Below the pieces are notes generated by a model, which was not told the DNA's origin, did not search any database, and saw nothing but the letters and a program-made list of their open reading frames with translations. Positions 24,341 to 34,171 of a DNA stretch of 64,000 nt are shown one piece after another. Both the position numbers and the translations under genes were made by a program. The number at the start of each line of letters is the position of its first letter. Positions within the stretch are counted from its first letter, which is position 1. Source of the stretch: JAAXHH01 sp965225915 (GTDB taxonomy: Bacteria > JAAXHH01). The stretch spans positions 1,054,001-1,118,000 of the forward strand of contig OZ245326.1 of assembly GCA_965225915.1 (NCBI GenBank), given 5' to 3'.

Positions 24341-25579
24341 TCATATCAAATCGAGTTTTCGTAACGTTTCCCTGTATCGTTCCAACGTTGATCCATAATC
24401 GGCATGACATCCTTCTTCGACGATCGTCCGTCCCCCGACGACAACGGTCTTAACCGCCCTGGGCGTGACCCCGAAGAGGATCGCGTCGGGAGCGAGTTCG
24501 GGGGCGATGGCCGCGATGGACGGATCGTTGGGATCCAGACAGACATGGTCGTCCTTCCAGTACGGGTCGAGGCCGCAGGCCGCGTATCCCTGTCTCGTGG
24601 CCGCGTCAAGCAGCACCTGTGCTTCCGCCGCGGCGTGCCGCTTCTCCAGGCGGGAACGTTCGTCAAGCTCCACTGCCCGGACTTCCTCGAAGGCGTTCTC
24701 GCAGGCGTGGCTGTCCACTCCGACGCACAGGCGAACACCGGTGCGCAGCAGATCGGACACGGGTGGCAGGCCATCGCCGAGATCCCTTTCCGTCGTTCGG
24801 CAGATGCATACCAAGGACTTGTTTTCGCCGAGTGCCACCACTTCCGCTTCATCCAGGTGCGTGGCGTGTACGGCCACGAAACGGGACGACAGAATCCCTT
24901 CAGCAGATATCAGTGCGACAGGGGTGGTCCCGTATTCTGCCCGGCATTCCTCCAGTTCGCTTCGTTGTTCGCTGACATGCATGTGAAAGGGCAAACCATG
25001 CCGTTCAGAGTAGGCTGCCAGGGTCTGGATCTGGAGCAGGGGCACCGCGCGTACGCTGTGCGCGGCCGCGGCAACGGCTACGCAGGGATCGCCTTCGTAG
25101 CGGGACTGCAGGGCATCCAGGTCATTTAGGACTTCATCGATCGACGGGTCTATGAACCGATCCTGCGCCGGGACCGGCGCCTGGTCGTAACCGGCGCGCA
25201 GGTAGGCGGTGCGGATCAGGCAGATGCGCAGGCCGACGTCCCGCGCCGCGCGAACTACGGCGTCCGCCAGCTCGGTTCGCTCGACATAGGGACAACCTCC
25301 GGGGCCATGGTGGACGTAGTGAAACTCGCCGACGGCCGTAACTCCGGACATCGCCAACTCGGTGTACGCGAAGCGCGCGATCGCGTACAGGTCATCCGGG
25401 CGAAGCCCTTCGACCAGCCGGTACATTTCGTCCCGCCAGCCCAGGAAGGTGCCTGCGCGGGTCGCCCGCCGCTGGGTCCGCCCGCGAAGCGCGCGCTGGA
25501 AGGCGTGGGAATGGGCCGTAGCCAGACCGGGCAGGACCCAGTGATCATCCACGAAACGAACGCGGGATTCTTCGTTCAT
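24341..25579 (-). CDS. hutF: formimidoylglutamate deiminase HutF
   Basis: A 412-residue amidohydrolase-superfamily enzyme converting N-formimidoyl-L-glutamate to N-formyl-L-glutamate and ammonia. Diagnostic pieces are LPGLATAHSHAFQRALRG (zinc ligands His23 and His25), FHMHVSEQRSELEEC (third His and the catalytic Glu-Gln-Arg region), VAVHATHLD and VGVDSHACENAFEEVR (Asp ligand, with the SH pair seen in HutF). The protein begins about 40 residues short of the usual family length: the first beta strands of the composite domain are missing, and the ATG overlaps the hutI stop by 4 nt (ATGA-type). An internal hutI frame blocks a longer start. It still looks active. Confidence 0.9.
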   Translation of the reverse strand: MNEESRVRFVDDHWVLPGLATAHSHAFQRALRGRTQRRATRAGTFLGWRDEMYRLVEGLRPDDLYAIARFAYTELAMSGVTAVGEFHYVHHGPGGCPYVERTELADAVVRAARDVGLRICLIRTAYLRAGYDQAPVPAQDRFIDPSIDEVLNDLDALQSRYEGDPCVAVAAAAHSVRAVPLLQIQTLAAYSERHGLPFHMHVSEQRSELEECRAEYGTTPVALISAEGILSSRFVAVHATHLDEAEVVALGENKSLVCICRTTERDLGDGLPPVSDLLRTGVRLCVGVDSHACENAFEEVRAVELDERSRLEKRHAAAEAQVLLDAATRQGYAACGLDPYWKDDHVCLDPNDPSIAAIAPELAPDAILFGVTPRAVKTVVVGGRTIVEEGCHADYGSTLERYRETLRKLDLI

Positions 25580-26877
25580 GGGTTCATTACCTGACCCCGC
25601 TTGATCACGGTCTGCACCGGATTTCCACCGAAGAAATAGGGAATGTGCCGGTAATCTCCTTTCGTCAGAATGAGGATGTCGGCCCGCTTGCCGACTTCAA
25701 TGGATCCCGCCTCGTCACCCTGGCCGATAGCGCAGGCGCCGTTGATGGTGGAAGCGTTCAGCGCTTCCGCCGGGGTGAATCGCTGGTACCTGCAGGCAAT
25801 GGCCATGACCGTGGGCATGGATGGACAGGGCGCGGACCCGGGGTTGAGGTCGGTGGCGAGGGCCACGGCGGCGCCGGAGTCCATCATCGTCCGTGCGTCG
25901 GCATAGTTCGCCATACCCAGGTTGAAGTTCACGGCGGGCAGCGCCACGGCGATTGTGTCCGTCCCGGCAAGCTTTTCTATTTCTGCCCGGCCGGTCACGT
26001 CGAGATGGTCCACCGACGCGGCGCCGAGTTCCAATGCCATGGAGACACCGCCGAAATCGTTGAACTGGTCCACGTGCATCTTGGCCCCAAAGCCAGCTTC
26101 GATCCCGGCCTCCAGCACGCGGCGTGACTGGGCAAGATCGAAGGCGTGGTCTTCGCAGAACACGTCGATGTACACGGATACGCCCCGCGCCGCGAACCGG
26201 GAGGTTTGATACCAGTTCGCCGCTTCCGGCAGGATCTCATCGATAACGCACCGCGTGTACGCTTCGGCATCCCGGTTGAACTCCGGTGGAACCGCGTGGG
26301 CGCCCAGAAACGTGGGAACGATGTCGCAGGGATGGTCCCGGTCGAGCTGTTCGATGGCCCGCAGCATCTTCAGCTCGTCTGCCACGCTCAGGCCATAACC
26401 GGTCTTGATCTCCACGGTCGTGGTGCCCAGCGCCAGCATCTCGTCAAGACGCGTGGTTGCAGACGACACGAGTTCGTCCACTGATGCAGCTCTCGTGTGC
26501 CGGACAGTTCGGACGATACCCCCTCCGGCCGCCATGATTTCCAGGTAGGAGGCGCCCTTAATCCTCATCTCGAACTCCGCGGCGCGGTCTCCGCCGAAAA
26601 CCGCATGGGTATGGGCGTCCACGAAGCCCGGGCAGAGGGATCGCCCTCTGCAATCAATGGATCGTTCGGCCGCGAATCTGCCTTCGTAGTGCTCGGTCGG
26701 ACCGACCGCCACGATCCGCTCGTCACTCACCGCCACAGCTCCGTTCTCGATCACGTTGACCGTGGTCATGTCCGGACCGCGTCGGGGAACTCCCGATGCG
26801 CAGGTTACCACCTGCTCCGCGTTGTGCAGGTACAGATCTACGGCTTCCATGGTTCTCGTCATTATAAGGTGTAACAT
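25576..26877 (-). CDS. hutI: imidazolonepropionase HutI
   Basis: 433 residues; hydrolyses 4-imidazolone-5-propanoate to N-formimidoyl-L-glutamate, the third step of histidine degradation. Metal ligands are His89 and His91 (CPGFVDAHTHAVFGG), a His in FLGAHAVPPEF (substrate loop), another in AKMHVDQFND and the Asp of ALATDLNPGSAPCPSM. TVEIKTGYGLSVADELKML is a HutI signature. The first ATG (26877) has no clear ribosome site; Met6 or Met10 are possible alternative starts and would remove only a few residues. It is preceded by hutH and overlaps hutF by 4 nt, so translation is coupled. Confidence 0.95.
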   Translation of the reverse strand: MLHLIMTRTMEAVDLYLHNAEQVVTCASGVPRRGPDMTTVNVIENGAVAVSDERIVAVGPTEHYEGRFAAERSIDCRGRSLCPGFVDAHTHAVFGGDRAAEFEMRIKGASYLEIMAAGGGIVRTVRHTRAASVDELVSSATTRLDEMLALGTTTVEIKTGYGLSVADELKMLRAIEQLDRDHPCDIVPTFLGAHAVPPEFNRDAEAYTRCVIDEILPEAANWYQTSRFAARGVSVYIDVFCEDHAFDLAQSRRVLEAGIEAGFGAKMHVDQFNDFGGVSMALELGAASVDHLDVTGRAEIEKLAGTDTIAVALPAVNFNLGMANYADARTMMDSGAAVALATDLNPGSAPCPSMPTVMAIACRYQRFTPAEALNASTINGACAIGQGDEAGSIEVGKRADILILTKGDYRHIPYFFGGNPVQTVIKRGQVMNP

Positions 26878-26966
26878 TCCCGCTTGCCGGGCGGTTCTCG
26901 CAACTGGACCGGCAACGAGACCGACATACAGTAAACCGGCGCCGACTGTTCATCTGACAGGATGGC

Positions 26967-28550
26967 TCAATCCAGCGTAGGTCCGGGCACTTCCACTTTC
27001 TCCCTGACCGCGTCGATTACGGCGCCCTGTACGACCAGCCTGCGAATGGATTCGAACAGTGGGGCGAGGGGGGCGTCGCGGTCCAGGAAGGGAACATGCC
27101 GGCGAATCAACCGGTACGCCACGCCGGTGCCCCGCCCCATATCGTCGGGAGTGACTCCAGGTTCCCTGCATCGAAAATCAATGGCCTGGGCAGCGGTGAT
27201 CAATTCGATGGCGACGATGGTCTCCACGTTTTCCAGCACCTGCAGCGCGTGATGCGCGGCGGTGGCGCCCATGCTCACGTGATCTTCCATGTTGGCGCTG
27301 CTGGGAATGGAGTCCGCGCTTGCGGGATGGGCCAGCACCTTGTTCTCCGAGGCCAGGGCCGCCGCCGTGTACTGGGCGAGCATCAGGCCGCTTTCCAAGC
27401 CGCCATGGTCCGTGAGGAACATGGGCAGCACGCCTCCGTTGGAGTCGGCATCCACCAGCCGGGCCGTGCGCCGTTCGCTCATGTTGCCCATGTCCGTGAG
27501 CGCCAGTTTCATGCTGTCCATCGCCACCGCTATGGGTTCCCCGTGGAAGTTTCCCGCGCTGATGATTTCAGCGGTGCCTGGATCATCCTCCACAAACACC
27601 AGGGGATTGTCGTTCGCGGCGTTCAGCTCGATATTAATCACCCAGCGGGCGTAGTCGATCGTGTCCCTGACCGCGCCGTGAACCTGGGGGACGCAGCGCA
27701 GCGTGTAGGGGTCCTGGACGTTGCCGGGATCGTCGGAACGCAATAGCCGGCTATCGCGCAGAATACCCCGCAGAAAACCCGCGCAGGCGATCTGCCTGGG
27801 ATGGGGACGGATGGCGTGCACCCGGGCGTCGTAAGCACGGTCGGTGCCGAGCAGCCCCTCAAGGGTCATGGCGGCCGCTAAATCCGCCGTCAACGCCAGA
27901 TGTGTCGCCCGGTGTACCAATAGGGCGCCGAGTCCTGCCATGAGGGTTGTGCCGTTGGTAAGGGCCAGTCCCTCCTTGGCCCCAAGGCTGACCGGTTGAA
28001 GCCCCGCCTCCCGCAGTGCGGACGCCCCGTCGAGCCGTTGATCATGGTACAGGGCCTCACCTTCTCCGATCAAGACCAGGGACATGTGCGCCAGAGCCGC
28101 AAGATCCCCGCTCGCGCCGAGGGAACCCCGCCCGGGTACGCAGGGATGCACATCCTCGTTGAGCATGTCCACCAGCAACTGGACGACTTCCGGCCGTATG
28201 CCCGAATACCCCATGGCGAGCGTATTGGCCCGGATGACCAACATGGCGCGCACGGTCTCCTCGTCCAGTTCAGGACCCGTTCCGGCCGCGTGACTCCTGA
28301 TCAGGTTCAATTGCAAATCGGCGACCTGGTCGGCCGAGATCAGCTTATCCCTGAATCGGCCGAATCCGGTGGTGATCCCGTAGGCGATCCGGCCCTCCGA
28401 GACCAACCGGTCCACCGCTTCCCGGGAACGTTCCATGCTCGGAATGGCATCAGGGTGTATGGCGACGCGGCGGCCCCGCGAAACGGCCACCACCTCGTCG
28501 ATGGTGAGGTCGTGACCCGTAAGGGCCAAGGCGTCCCTGGAGTGATCCAT
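26967..28550 (-). CDS. hutH: histidine ammonia-lyase HutH
   Basis: 527 residues; deaminates L-histidine to trans-urocanate. The MIO prosthetic group forms from Ala146-Ser147-Gly148 in GRGSLGASGDLAALAHMSL. Tyr58 in YGITTGFGRF is the catalytic tyrosine, and FHGEPIAVAMD and ELNAANDNPLV are other active-site segments of the family. The length is slightly above the usual 500 or so. It follows hutU by 22 nt on the same strand and precedes hutI by about 90 nt. Confidence 0.96.
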   Translation of the reverse strand: MDHSRDALALTGHDLTIDEVVAVSRGRRVAIHPDAIPSMERSREAVDRLVSEGRIAYGITTGFGRFRDKLISADQVADLQLNLIRSHAAGTGPELDEETVRAMLVIRANTLAMGYSGIRPEVVQLLVDMLNEDVHPCVPGRGSLGASGDLAALAHMSLVLIGEGEALYHDQRLDGASALREAGLQPVSLGAKEGLALTNGTTLMAGLGALLVHRATHLALTADLAAAMTLEGLLGTDRAYDARVHAIRPHPRQIACAGFLRGILRDSRLLRSDDPGNVQDPYTLRCVPQVHGAVRDTIDYARWVINIELNAANDNPLVFVEDDPGTAEIISAGNFHGEPIAVAMDSMKLALTDMGNMSERRTARLVDADSNGGVLPMFLTDHGGLESGLMLAQYTAAALASENKVLAHPASADSIPSSANMEDHVSMGATAAHHALQVLENVETIVAIELITAAQAIDFRCREPGVTPDDMGRGTGVAYRLIRRHVPFLDRDAPLAPLFESIRRLVVQGAVIDAVREKVEVPGPTLD

Positions 28551-28572
28551 ATCCGACCATCGCCTTCCGGAT

Positions 28573-30230
<1,658 letters not shown>

Positions 30231-30258
<28 letters not shown>

Positions 30259-30905
30259 CTATCGTAGGTGAAATCCGGACTGGTTATCTTGGCGAAATGG
30301 GACTGTTCCCAGGTCCTGATCTCACCCGCCACTCTCAGCGTGTCTTCCGCGATGTCGAGGGGAATCTTCACCGCTCCGTCGACGTCGGCGATCAGCAGGT
30401 CGCCGGTTTGAATGAGCACCTGGCCGACGACGAGAGGCCGGCCAATGGCCCGAACGTTGAAGGGTCCGTGGCCCGATACCGTGCCAACGCCCCATATGGG
30501 GAGTCCCGCTCCCCGTATACCCTCGAGATCGCGGATGCATCCCTCCACCACGGCGCCCACTACCCCGAGGGCCCTGTGGATGTGTGCCATCCCGTCGCCG
30601 AAGAGGGCGGCTCGCTTCGGCCGGACGTCTACGTCCTTCATCACGGCGATCATGGGGCCCGGTGTTTCATTCAGGACGTCGTAATAGTCCGGCCAGCTCA
30701 GGTTGGGTTTCGTCCCGTCGAGCGGTGTGACCTCGGCGGTTACCGCGTAACCGATCACGGCGCCGAATTCGGGCGTCAGGTACTGGATTTCCGGGCCGGT
30801 ATAGTCTTCGTTGGAAACGCCCTGTACTTTTTCCACGGCGTTGTAAACCGTGGCCGAATCGAATCCGGCCAATCCGGACAGTATGGCTTCATCCACACGG
30901 GTCAT
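30231..30905 (-). CDS. RraA-like / HMG-aldolase-fold protein, first gene of the hut operon
   Basis: A 224-residue protein of the RraA-like fold (formerly 'dimethylmenaquinone methyltransferase'). GDGMAHIHRALGVVGAVVEG followed by CIRDLEGIRGAGLPIWGVG is the hallmark: GGxxxxxA-type substrate loop and G-x-x-R-D metal/substrate site. Some members are 4-hydroxy-4-methyl-2-oxoglutarate or oxaloacetate aldolases/decarboxylases; others bind RNase E. AAAGGAG lies 7 nt before the ATG, the best ribosome site in the operon. Being first in a histidine operon whose end product is glutamate, it might act on a 2-oxoacid by-product, which is only an inference. Confidence 0.82.
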
Positions 30906-31228
30906 TCCTGTAACTCCTTTAATTTGAAGGAAATGAAGACTGTCTGCGTATAATGAATTGTCGAACGAGGGAAGGTGGATTTAAACGTTGCGCCTCGAAG
31001 GCTAAAATCGATACGGAGCGGACAAAAATCAAGAGAAATTCACTACGTTCACCCGGTTCCGATTTGCTGTCGGCGGCCATCTGAAGGACTCGTCTCCATT
31101 CCGCATCCTACGCGTCGACCGGTCGGCGTAAATAGGTTGACACGAGCGCGTATTCGCGGCATTATCTTTTTTTAATATTGCCAACTTCTACTGGTAAGGC
31201 AGAACAACCCGTTTAAGGAGGGTTTTAT
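30906..31228. promoter_or_regulatory. divergent promoter region of hut and DUF2911 genes
   Basis: 323 bp between divergent genes, without a gene of its own. On the plus strand there is a perfect -35 TTGACA at 31137-31142, a 17-bp spacer and CATTAT (4 of 6 to consensus) at 31160-31165, about 64 nt before the DUF2911 start. This is a good sigma-70-type promoter. No matching pair was found for the hut operon on the minus strand. Confidence 0.5.
31137..31165 (+). promoter_or_regulatory. sigma-70-like promoter for the DUF2911 gene
   Basis: TTGACA (31137-31142), 17-bp spacer, CATTAT (31160-31165). The spacing is optimal and the -35 perfect; transcription would begin near 31172, leaving a leader of about 55 nt to the ATG. 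Confidence 0.55.
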
Positions 31229-31798
31229 ATGAGTCGCATTACCCAACTGTTTGGTGTGCTGGCCCTGTCCGCCGCTTTCGTGGCCATGGGCAGCGGATCC
31301 GCCGGTGCGCAGACCACTATGCCCATGGGCGACCAGGGCGGAGAAAGCATGGACGCCGGCCGCGGTATGACGGAAGTCATGTTGATGAGTAGCAAAGTCT
31401 CCATCGACTACGGACGTCCGGAGATGAAGGGCCGGGATATGCTCGCCATGGCGCCCGCCGGATTCGTCTGGCGTTTCGGTAGCAACAAATCCACCACCCT
31501 GATGACCGACGCTGACCTGATGTTCGGCGACATGATGCTGGCCAAGGGCTCCTACAGCGTCTGGCTCAAGCACGTAGACGGCGATGAGTGGACGCTCGTC
31601 TTCAACAGCGAAGTGGGGATCTGGGGCGCACCTGGCTCCAAGCGGGAAAACGACGTTTTAGAGGTTCCGCTGCAGTACAGTGTGGAAGACGAGATGATTG
31701 AACGCTTTACCGTGGAACTCATGGACATGGATGGCAAGGGCAAGCTGGCCGCCTCATGGGGAACCCACCGCCTCATGGGCAGTTTCTCGGCCAAGTAA
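31229..31798 (+). CDS. exported DUF2911 protein
   Basis: A 189-residue secreted or periplasmic protein. A signal peptide covers residues 1-27 (AALSAAFVAMGSGSAGAQ type, cleavage after GAQ). The mature part has the DUF2911 pattern: KVSIDYGRPEMKGRDML, FVWRFGSNKSTTLMTDADLM, AKGSYSVWLKHV and DEWTLVFN. The domain is frequent in Bacteroidota, Gemmatimonadota and related groups. It is of unknown function and is predicted to be a small beta-sandwich. The segment between signal and domain is Met-rich (MPMGDQGGESMDAGRGM), which could bind metal. TAAGGAGGG precedes the ATG. It is monocistronic, with a terminator hairpin after it. Confidence 0.9.
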   Translation: MSRITQLFGVLALSAAFVAMGSGSAGAQTTMPMGDQGGESMDAGRGMTEVMLMSSKVSIDYGRPEMKGRDMLAMAPAGFVWRFGSNKSTTLMTDADLMFGDMMLAKGSYSVWLKHVDGDEWTLVFNSEVGIWGAPGSKRENDVLEVPLQYSVEDEMIERFTVELMDMDGKGKLAASWGTHRLMGSFSAK

Positions 31799-31858
31799 GC
31801 TTAAGCCATCGAAGCCCGGCCAGGTATACTCGGCCAGGTAAATACGTACGACGGATCT

Positions 31859-31898
31859 AAGGGGGACCGGGGCTAAGGCTCTGTTCCCCCTTTCCTTT
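31859..31898 (+). terminator. intrinsic terminator after the DUF2911 gene
   Basis: AAGGGGGA (31859-31866) pairs with TCCCCCTT (31885-31892) around an 18-nt loop that can partly pair, followed by TCCTTT. It lies between convergent genes. The T-run is broken, so efficiency is uncertain. Confidence 0.5.
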
Positions 31899-32955
31899 AC
31901 CATTTCTCCGGGTCCAACCCTACCCGAATCCCGGCGTCCCGGATCTGTTGCCAGGTGGTGTCGTCGATGCTGATCCCTTCCCGGCGTCTCTGCTCCGCCA
32001 GGCGGAACTCCGGTTCTCCCGGAATGAGAATCTCGTCGAATCCTGGCGCTGTCCGACTGGACTTCACGTGCCGGATCAACCCCTCGATTTCCTCGTAATA
32101 CCAGTCAAGATCTGTAAAGAACGGGATGTTGTACACGGTGAAAAGCACGCCGTTGCTCTCCACGATCTGCTCGCCCTGCGCGCATCCCTGTCCGCTCAGC
32201 GCCCCACCGAGTATTTCCACGAGCAGTCCCAGACTGTATCCCTTGTGGGCGACGATACCGCCCATGGGCAATATGGCGCCGTTGGGCGGCGGACCTTTAA
32301 TGACCGTCGGATCCGTGGTCGGATGGCCTTCATGGTCGATCAGCCAGCCTTCGGGAACGCGCTCCCCTTTGTTTGCGGCGACACGGACCTTGCCCTCGGC
32401 GACGACGGACGTCGTCAGGTCAACCAGGACGGGCTCGGCGTCTCGACGAGGCGCCGAGAAGGCGATGGGATTGGTGCTGATGCGGCCGTCGATACCGCCA
32501 AAAGGAGGGATCTGGCGTCCGAAGCGGCCCGCGTTTACGAAGGCTAACCCGATCATCCCCTCCTTGGCCGCCATGAGCGGATAGGCGCCCACTCGGCCCA
32601 CGTGGCTGGTGCGACGGAGCGTGACCGTCGCCGTGCCGTGCTTTCGCGCTTTTTCCATGGCCAGTTGCATGGCGAAGGTTCCGCCCACCTGGCCTAGCGC
32701 GCCGCCGTTGTCGACCAGGGCCGTACAGGGACTCTCCCGTACGATTCGCACGTCGGCCCGGGCCTTGAAACGGGCTTCGTCCTTGATGGCCTTGACGTAT
32801 TCGGGGAGACGGATGGCGCCGTGGGAATCGTGGCCGAAAAGGTTGGAATCCACGAGGTGGTCCACGACTTTTCGGGCATCGTCCGCCGTGCATCCCGCCG
32901 CCTCGAGCATCTCGCAGCCGATTTGATTCAGTTTCTCGGGGGAAATTAAAGGCAT
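31897..32955 (-). CDS. Ldh2-family malate/L-lactate/ureidoglycolate-type dehydrogenase
   Basis: A 352-residue NAD(P)-dependent dehydrogenase of the Ldh2/MDG fold, unrelated to Rossmann malate dehydrogenases. Signatures are LFGHDSHGAIRLPEYVKAI (His45 region), TLRRTSHVGRVGAYPLMA, RISTNPIAFSAPRRDAEPVLVDLTTS and the glycine-rich PNGAILPMGGIVAHKGYSLG. Members oxidise 2-hydroxyacids such as malate, sulfolactate, L-lactate and ureidoglycolate. AAAGGAAAA lies just before the ATG. It follows a D-2-hydroxyacid dehydrogenase by 54 nt on the same strand; opposite stereospecificity would let the two invert a 2-hydroxyacid through its 2-oxo form. Confidence 0.9.
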   Translation of the reverse strand: MPLISPEKLNQIGCEMLEAAGCTADDARKVVDHLVDSNLFGHDSHGAIRLPEYVKAIKDEARFKARADVRIVRESPCTALVDNGGALGQVGGTFAMQLAMEKARKHGTATVTLRRTSHVGRVGAYPLMAAKEGMIGLAFVNAGRFGRQIPPFGGIDGRISTNPIAFSAPRRDAEPVLVDLTTSVVAEGKVRVAANKGERVPEGWLIDHEGHPTTDPTVIKGPPPNGAILPMGGIVAHKGYSLGLLVEILGGALSGQGCAQGEQIVESNGVLFTVYNIPFFTDLDWYYEEIEGLIRHVKSSRTAPGFDEILIPGEPEFRLAEQRRREGISIDDTTWQQIRDAGIRVGLDPEKW

Positions 32956-33009
32956 TGTTTTCCTTTCTGTGTGTTACGAATATTCAGGGTCTTCATTTGC
33001 CGTGACGGG

Positions 33010-34044
33010 TCAGGGTCCGAACTTTTCCAGTTTCTTCCTCAGTCCCGGTCTCTCGAGTACCGCCCTGTTGACTACGTAGGGAGGCTCTTCTCCCCTGGAG
33101 ACGGCCATGGTCGCCTTGGCGCAGTCGTGTCCGATATCGCGAAACAGTTCATGGGTCCAGCACGACGCGTGGGGCGCCAGGATGACGTTCGGGAGCGACA
33201 GCAGGGGATCATCGAGGGCCGGCGGCTCCTGTTCGAAGACATCGATCGCCGCGCCCATTATCCAGCCTTCCCGCAGTGCCCGGGCCAGTGCTTCCTGGTC
33301 GACGATCGCTCCACGTGCCGTGTTGACCAGGAACGCATCCTCCCTCATCATGCGAAGCTCGTTTTCGCCGATCAGGTGCCGCGTGTGTTCGTTCAACGGG
33401 CAGTGGATTGTGATAAAGTTGCTGCGCCGCAGCAGGGATTCCCGGTCCACCAGTGTGACGCCGAGCTGCCGGGCCTCTTCCGTGGTCACCACCGGGTCGG
33501 TGACGAGTATCTCGGACGGCTCGAAGGGCGCCAGCAGGCGCACCACCTCGCGGCCGATCATGCCCATGCCGATCAGCCCTACCACGCGACCCCTAATTTC
33601 GCATCCCATGTGATCGAAGCGAATGTCCCACGTATGATTCCTGACGATGGCGTCCTTGATCGTCACCCGGTGGCAGAGTCCGAGTATCAGGGCAAGCGTG
33701 GCACTGGCGACGGGCCTGCGCGTCGCTTCCGGGGTTATGGTCACCATGACGTCAGCCTCCGTCGCCGCATCGAGATCGATCATGTCGTATCCCACCCCCG
33801 TCCGGGCGATGAGCGCGAGGCGTTCGACGCCCGCGAAGCTGTCGCGCGAGTAAGCCTGGCCCATGGATATGACCACGTCGAAATCGACGAGTTGATCCGG
33901 GGTGACCGGACTCCGGTCTTCGGCCAGGAACGCGTGGGGGACTCCGGCCTCGTCCAGCAGGTCGATACCGAAATCCTTGAACACGACCTCGCCGTCGGGG
34001 CCCAGCAGGTCTGCGACGAGGGCTACGCGAAATTCATCGGTCAT
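33010..34044 (-). CDS. D-isomer-specific 2-hydroxyacid dehydrogenase
   Basis: A 344-residue NAD-dependent dehydrogenase of the phosphoglycerate/glyoxylate reductase family. The Rossmann loop is GLIGMGMIGREVVRLL (Gly159, Gly161, Gly164), with the acidic ITVTDP-type end of strand 2 at ILVTDP. The catalytic Arg lies in NTARGAIVDQEALA, the Glu in DVFEQEPPALDDPLL and the His in LAPHASCWT. It interconverts a 2-oxoacid and a D-2-hydroxyacid; the substrate is not predictable. The start ATG lacks a ribosome site. It sits between the OPT-like transporter and the Ldh2-type gene in one minus-strand run. Confidence 0.92.
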   Translation of the reverse strand: MTDEFRVALVADLLGPDGEVVFKDFGIDLLDEAGVPHAFLAEDRSPVTPDQLVDFDVVISMGQAYSRDSFAGVERLALIARTGVGYDMIDLDAATEADVMVTITPEATRRPVASATLALILGLCHRVTIKDAIVRNHTWDIRFDHMGCEIRGRVVGLIGMGMIGREVVRLLAPFEPSEILVTDPVVTTEEARQLGVTLVDRESLLRRSNFITIHCPLNEHTRHLIGENELRMMREDAFLVNTARGAIVDQEALARALREGWIMGAAIDVFEQEPPALDDPLLSLPNVILAPHASCWTHELFRDIGHDCAKATMAVSRGEEPPYVVNRAVLERPGLRKKLEKFGP

Positions 34045-34171
34045 AGGAGATAAGTTTCGTTATTAAAACGACTTGATATTACCATTAACGATGCTGCATT
34101 CATTGGACGAGACGATATCGACCCCTCGCCGGCCTAAACCGGAAACATGTCGGATTCGCATCCATACCGCG

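Noticed and set aside
30936..30970. TATAAT on the plus strand at about 30948 as a promoter
   Set aside because: The nearest -35 is TTGAAG with a 19-bp spacer, and a better promoter lies nearer the DUF2911 gene.
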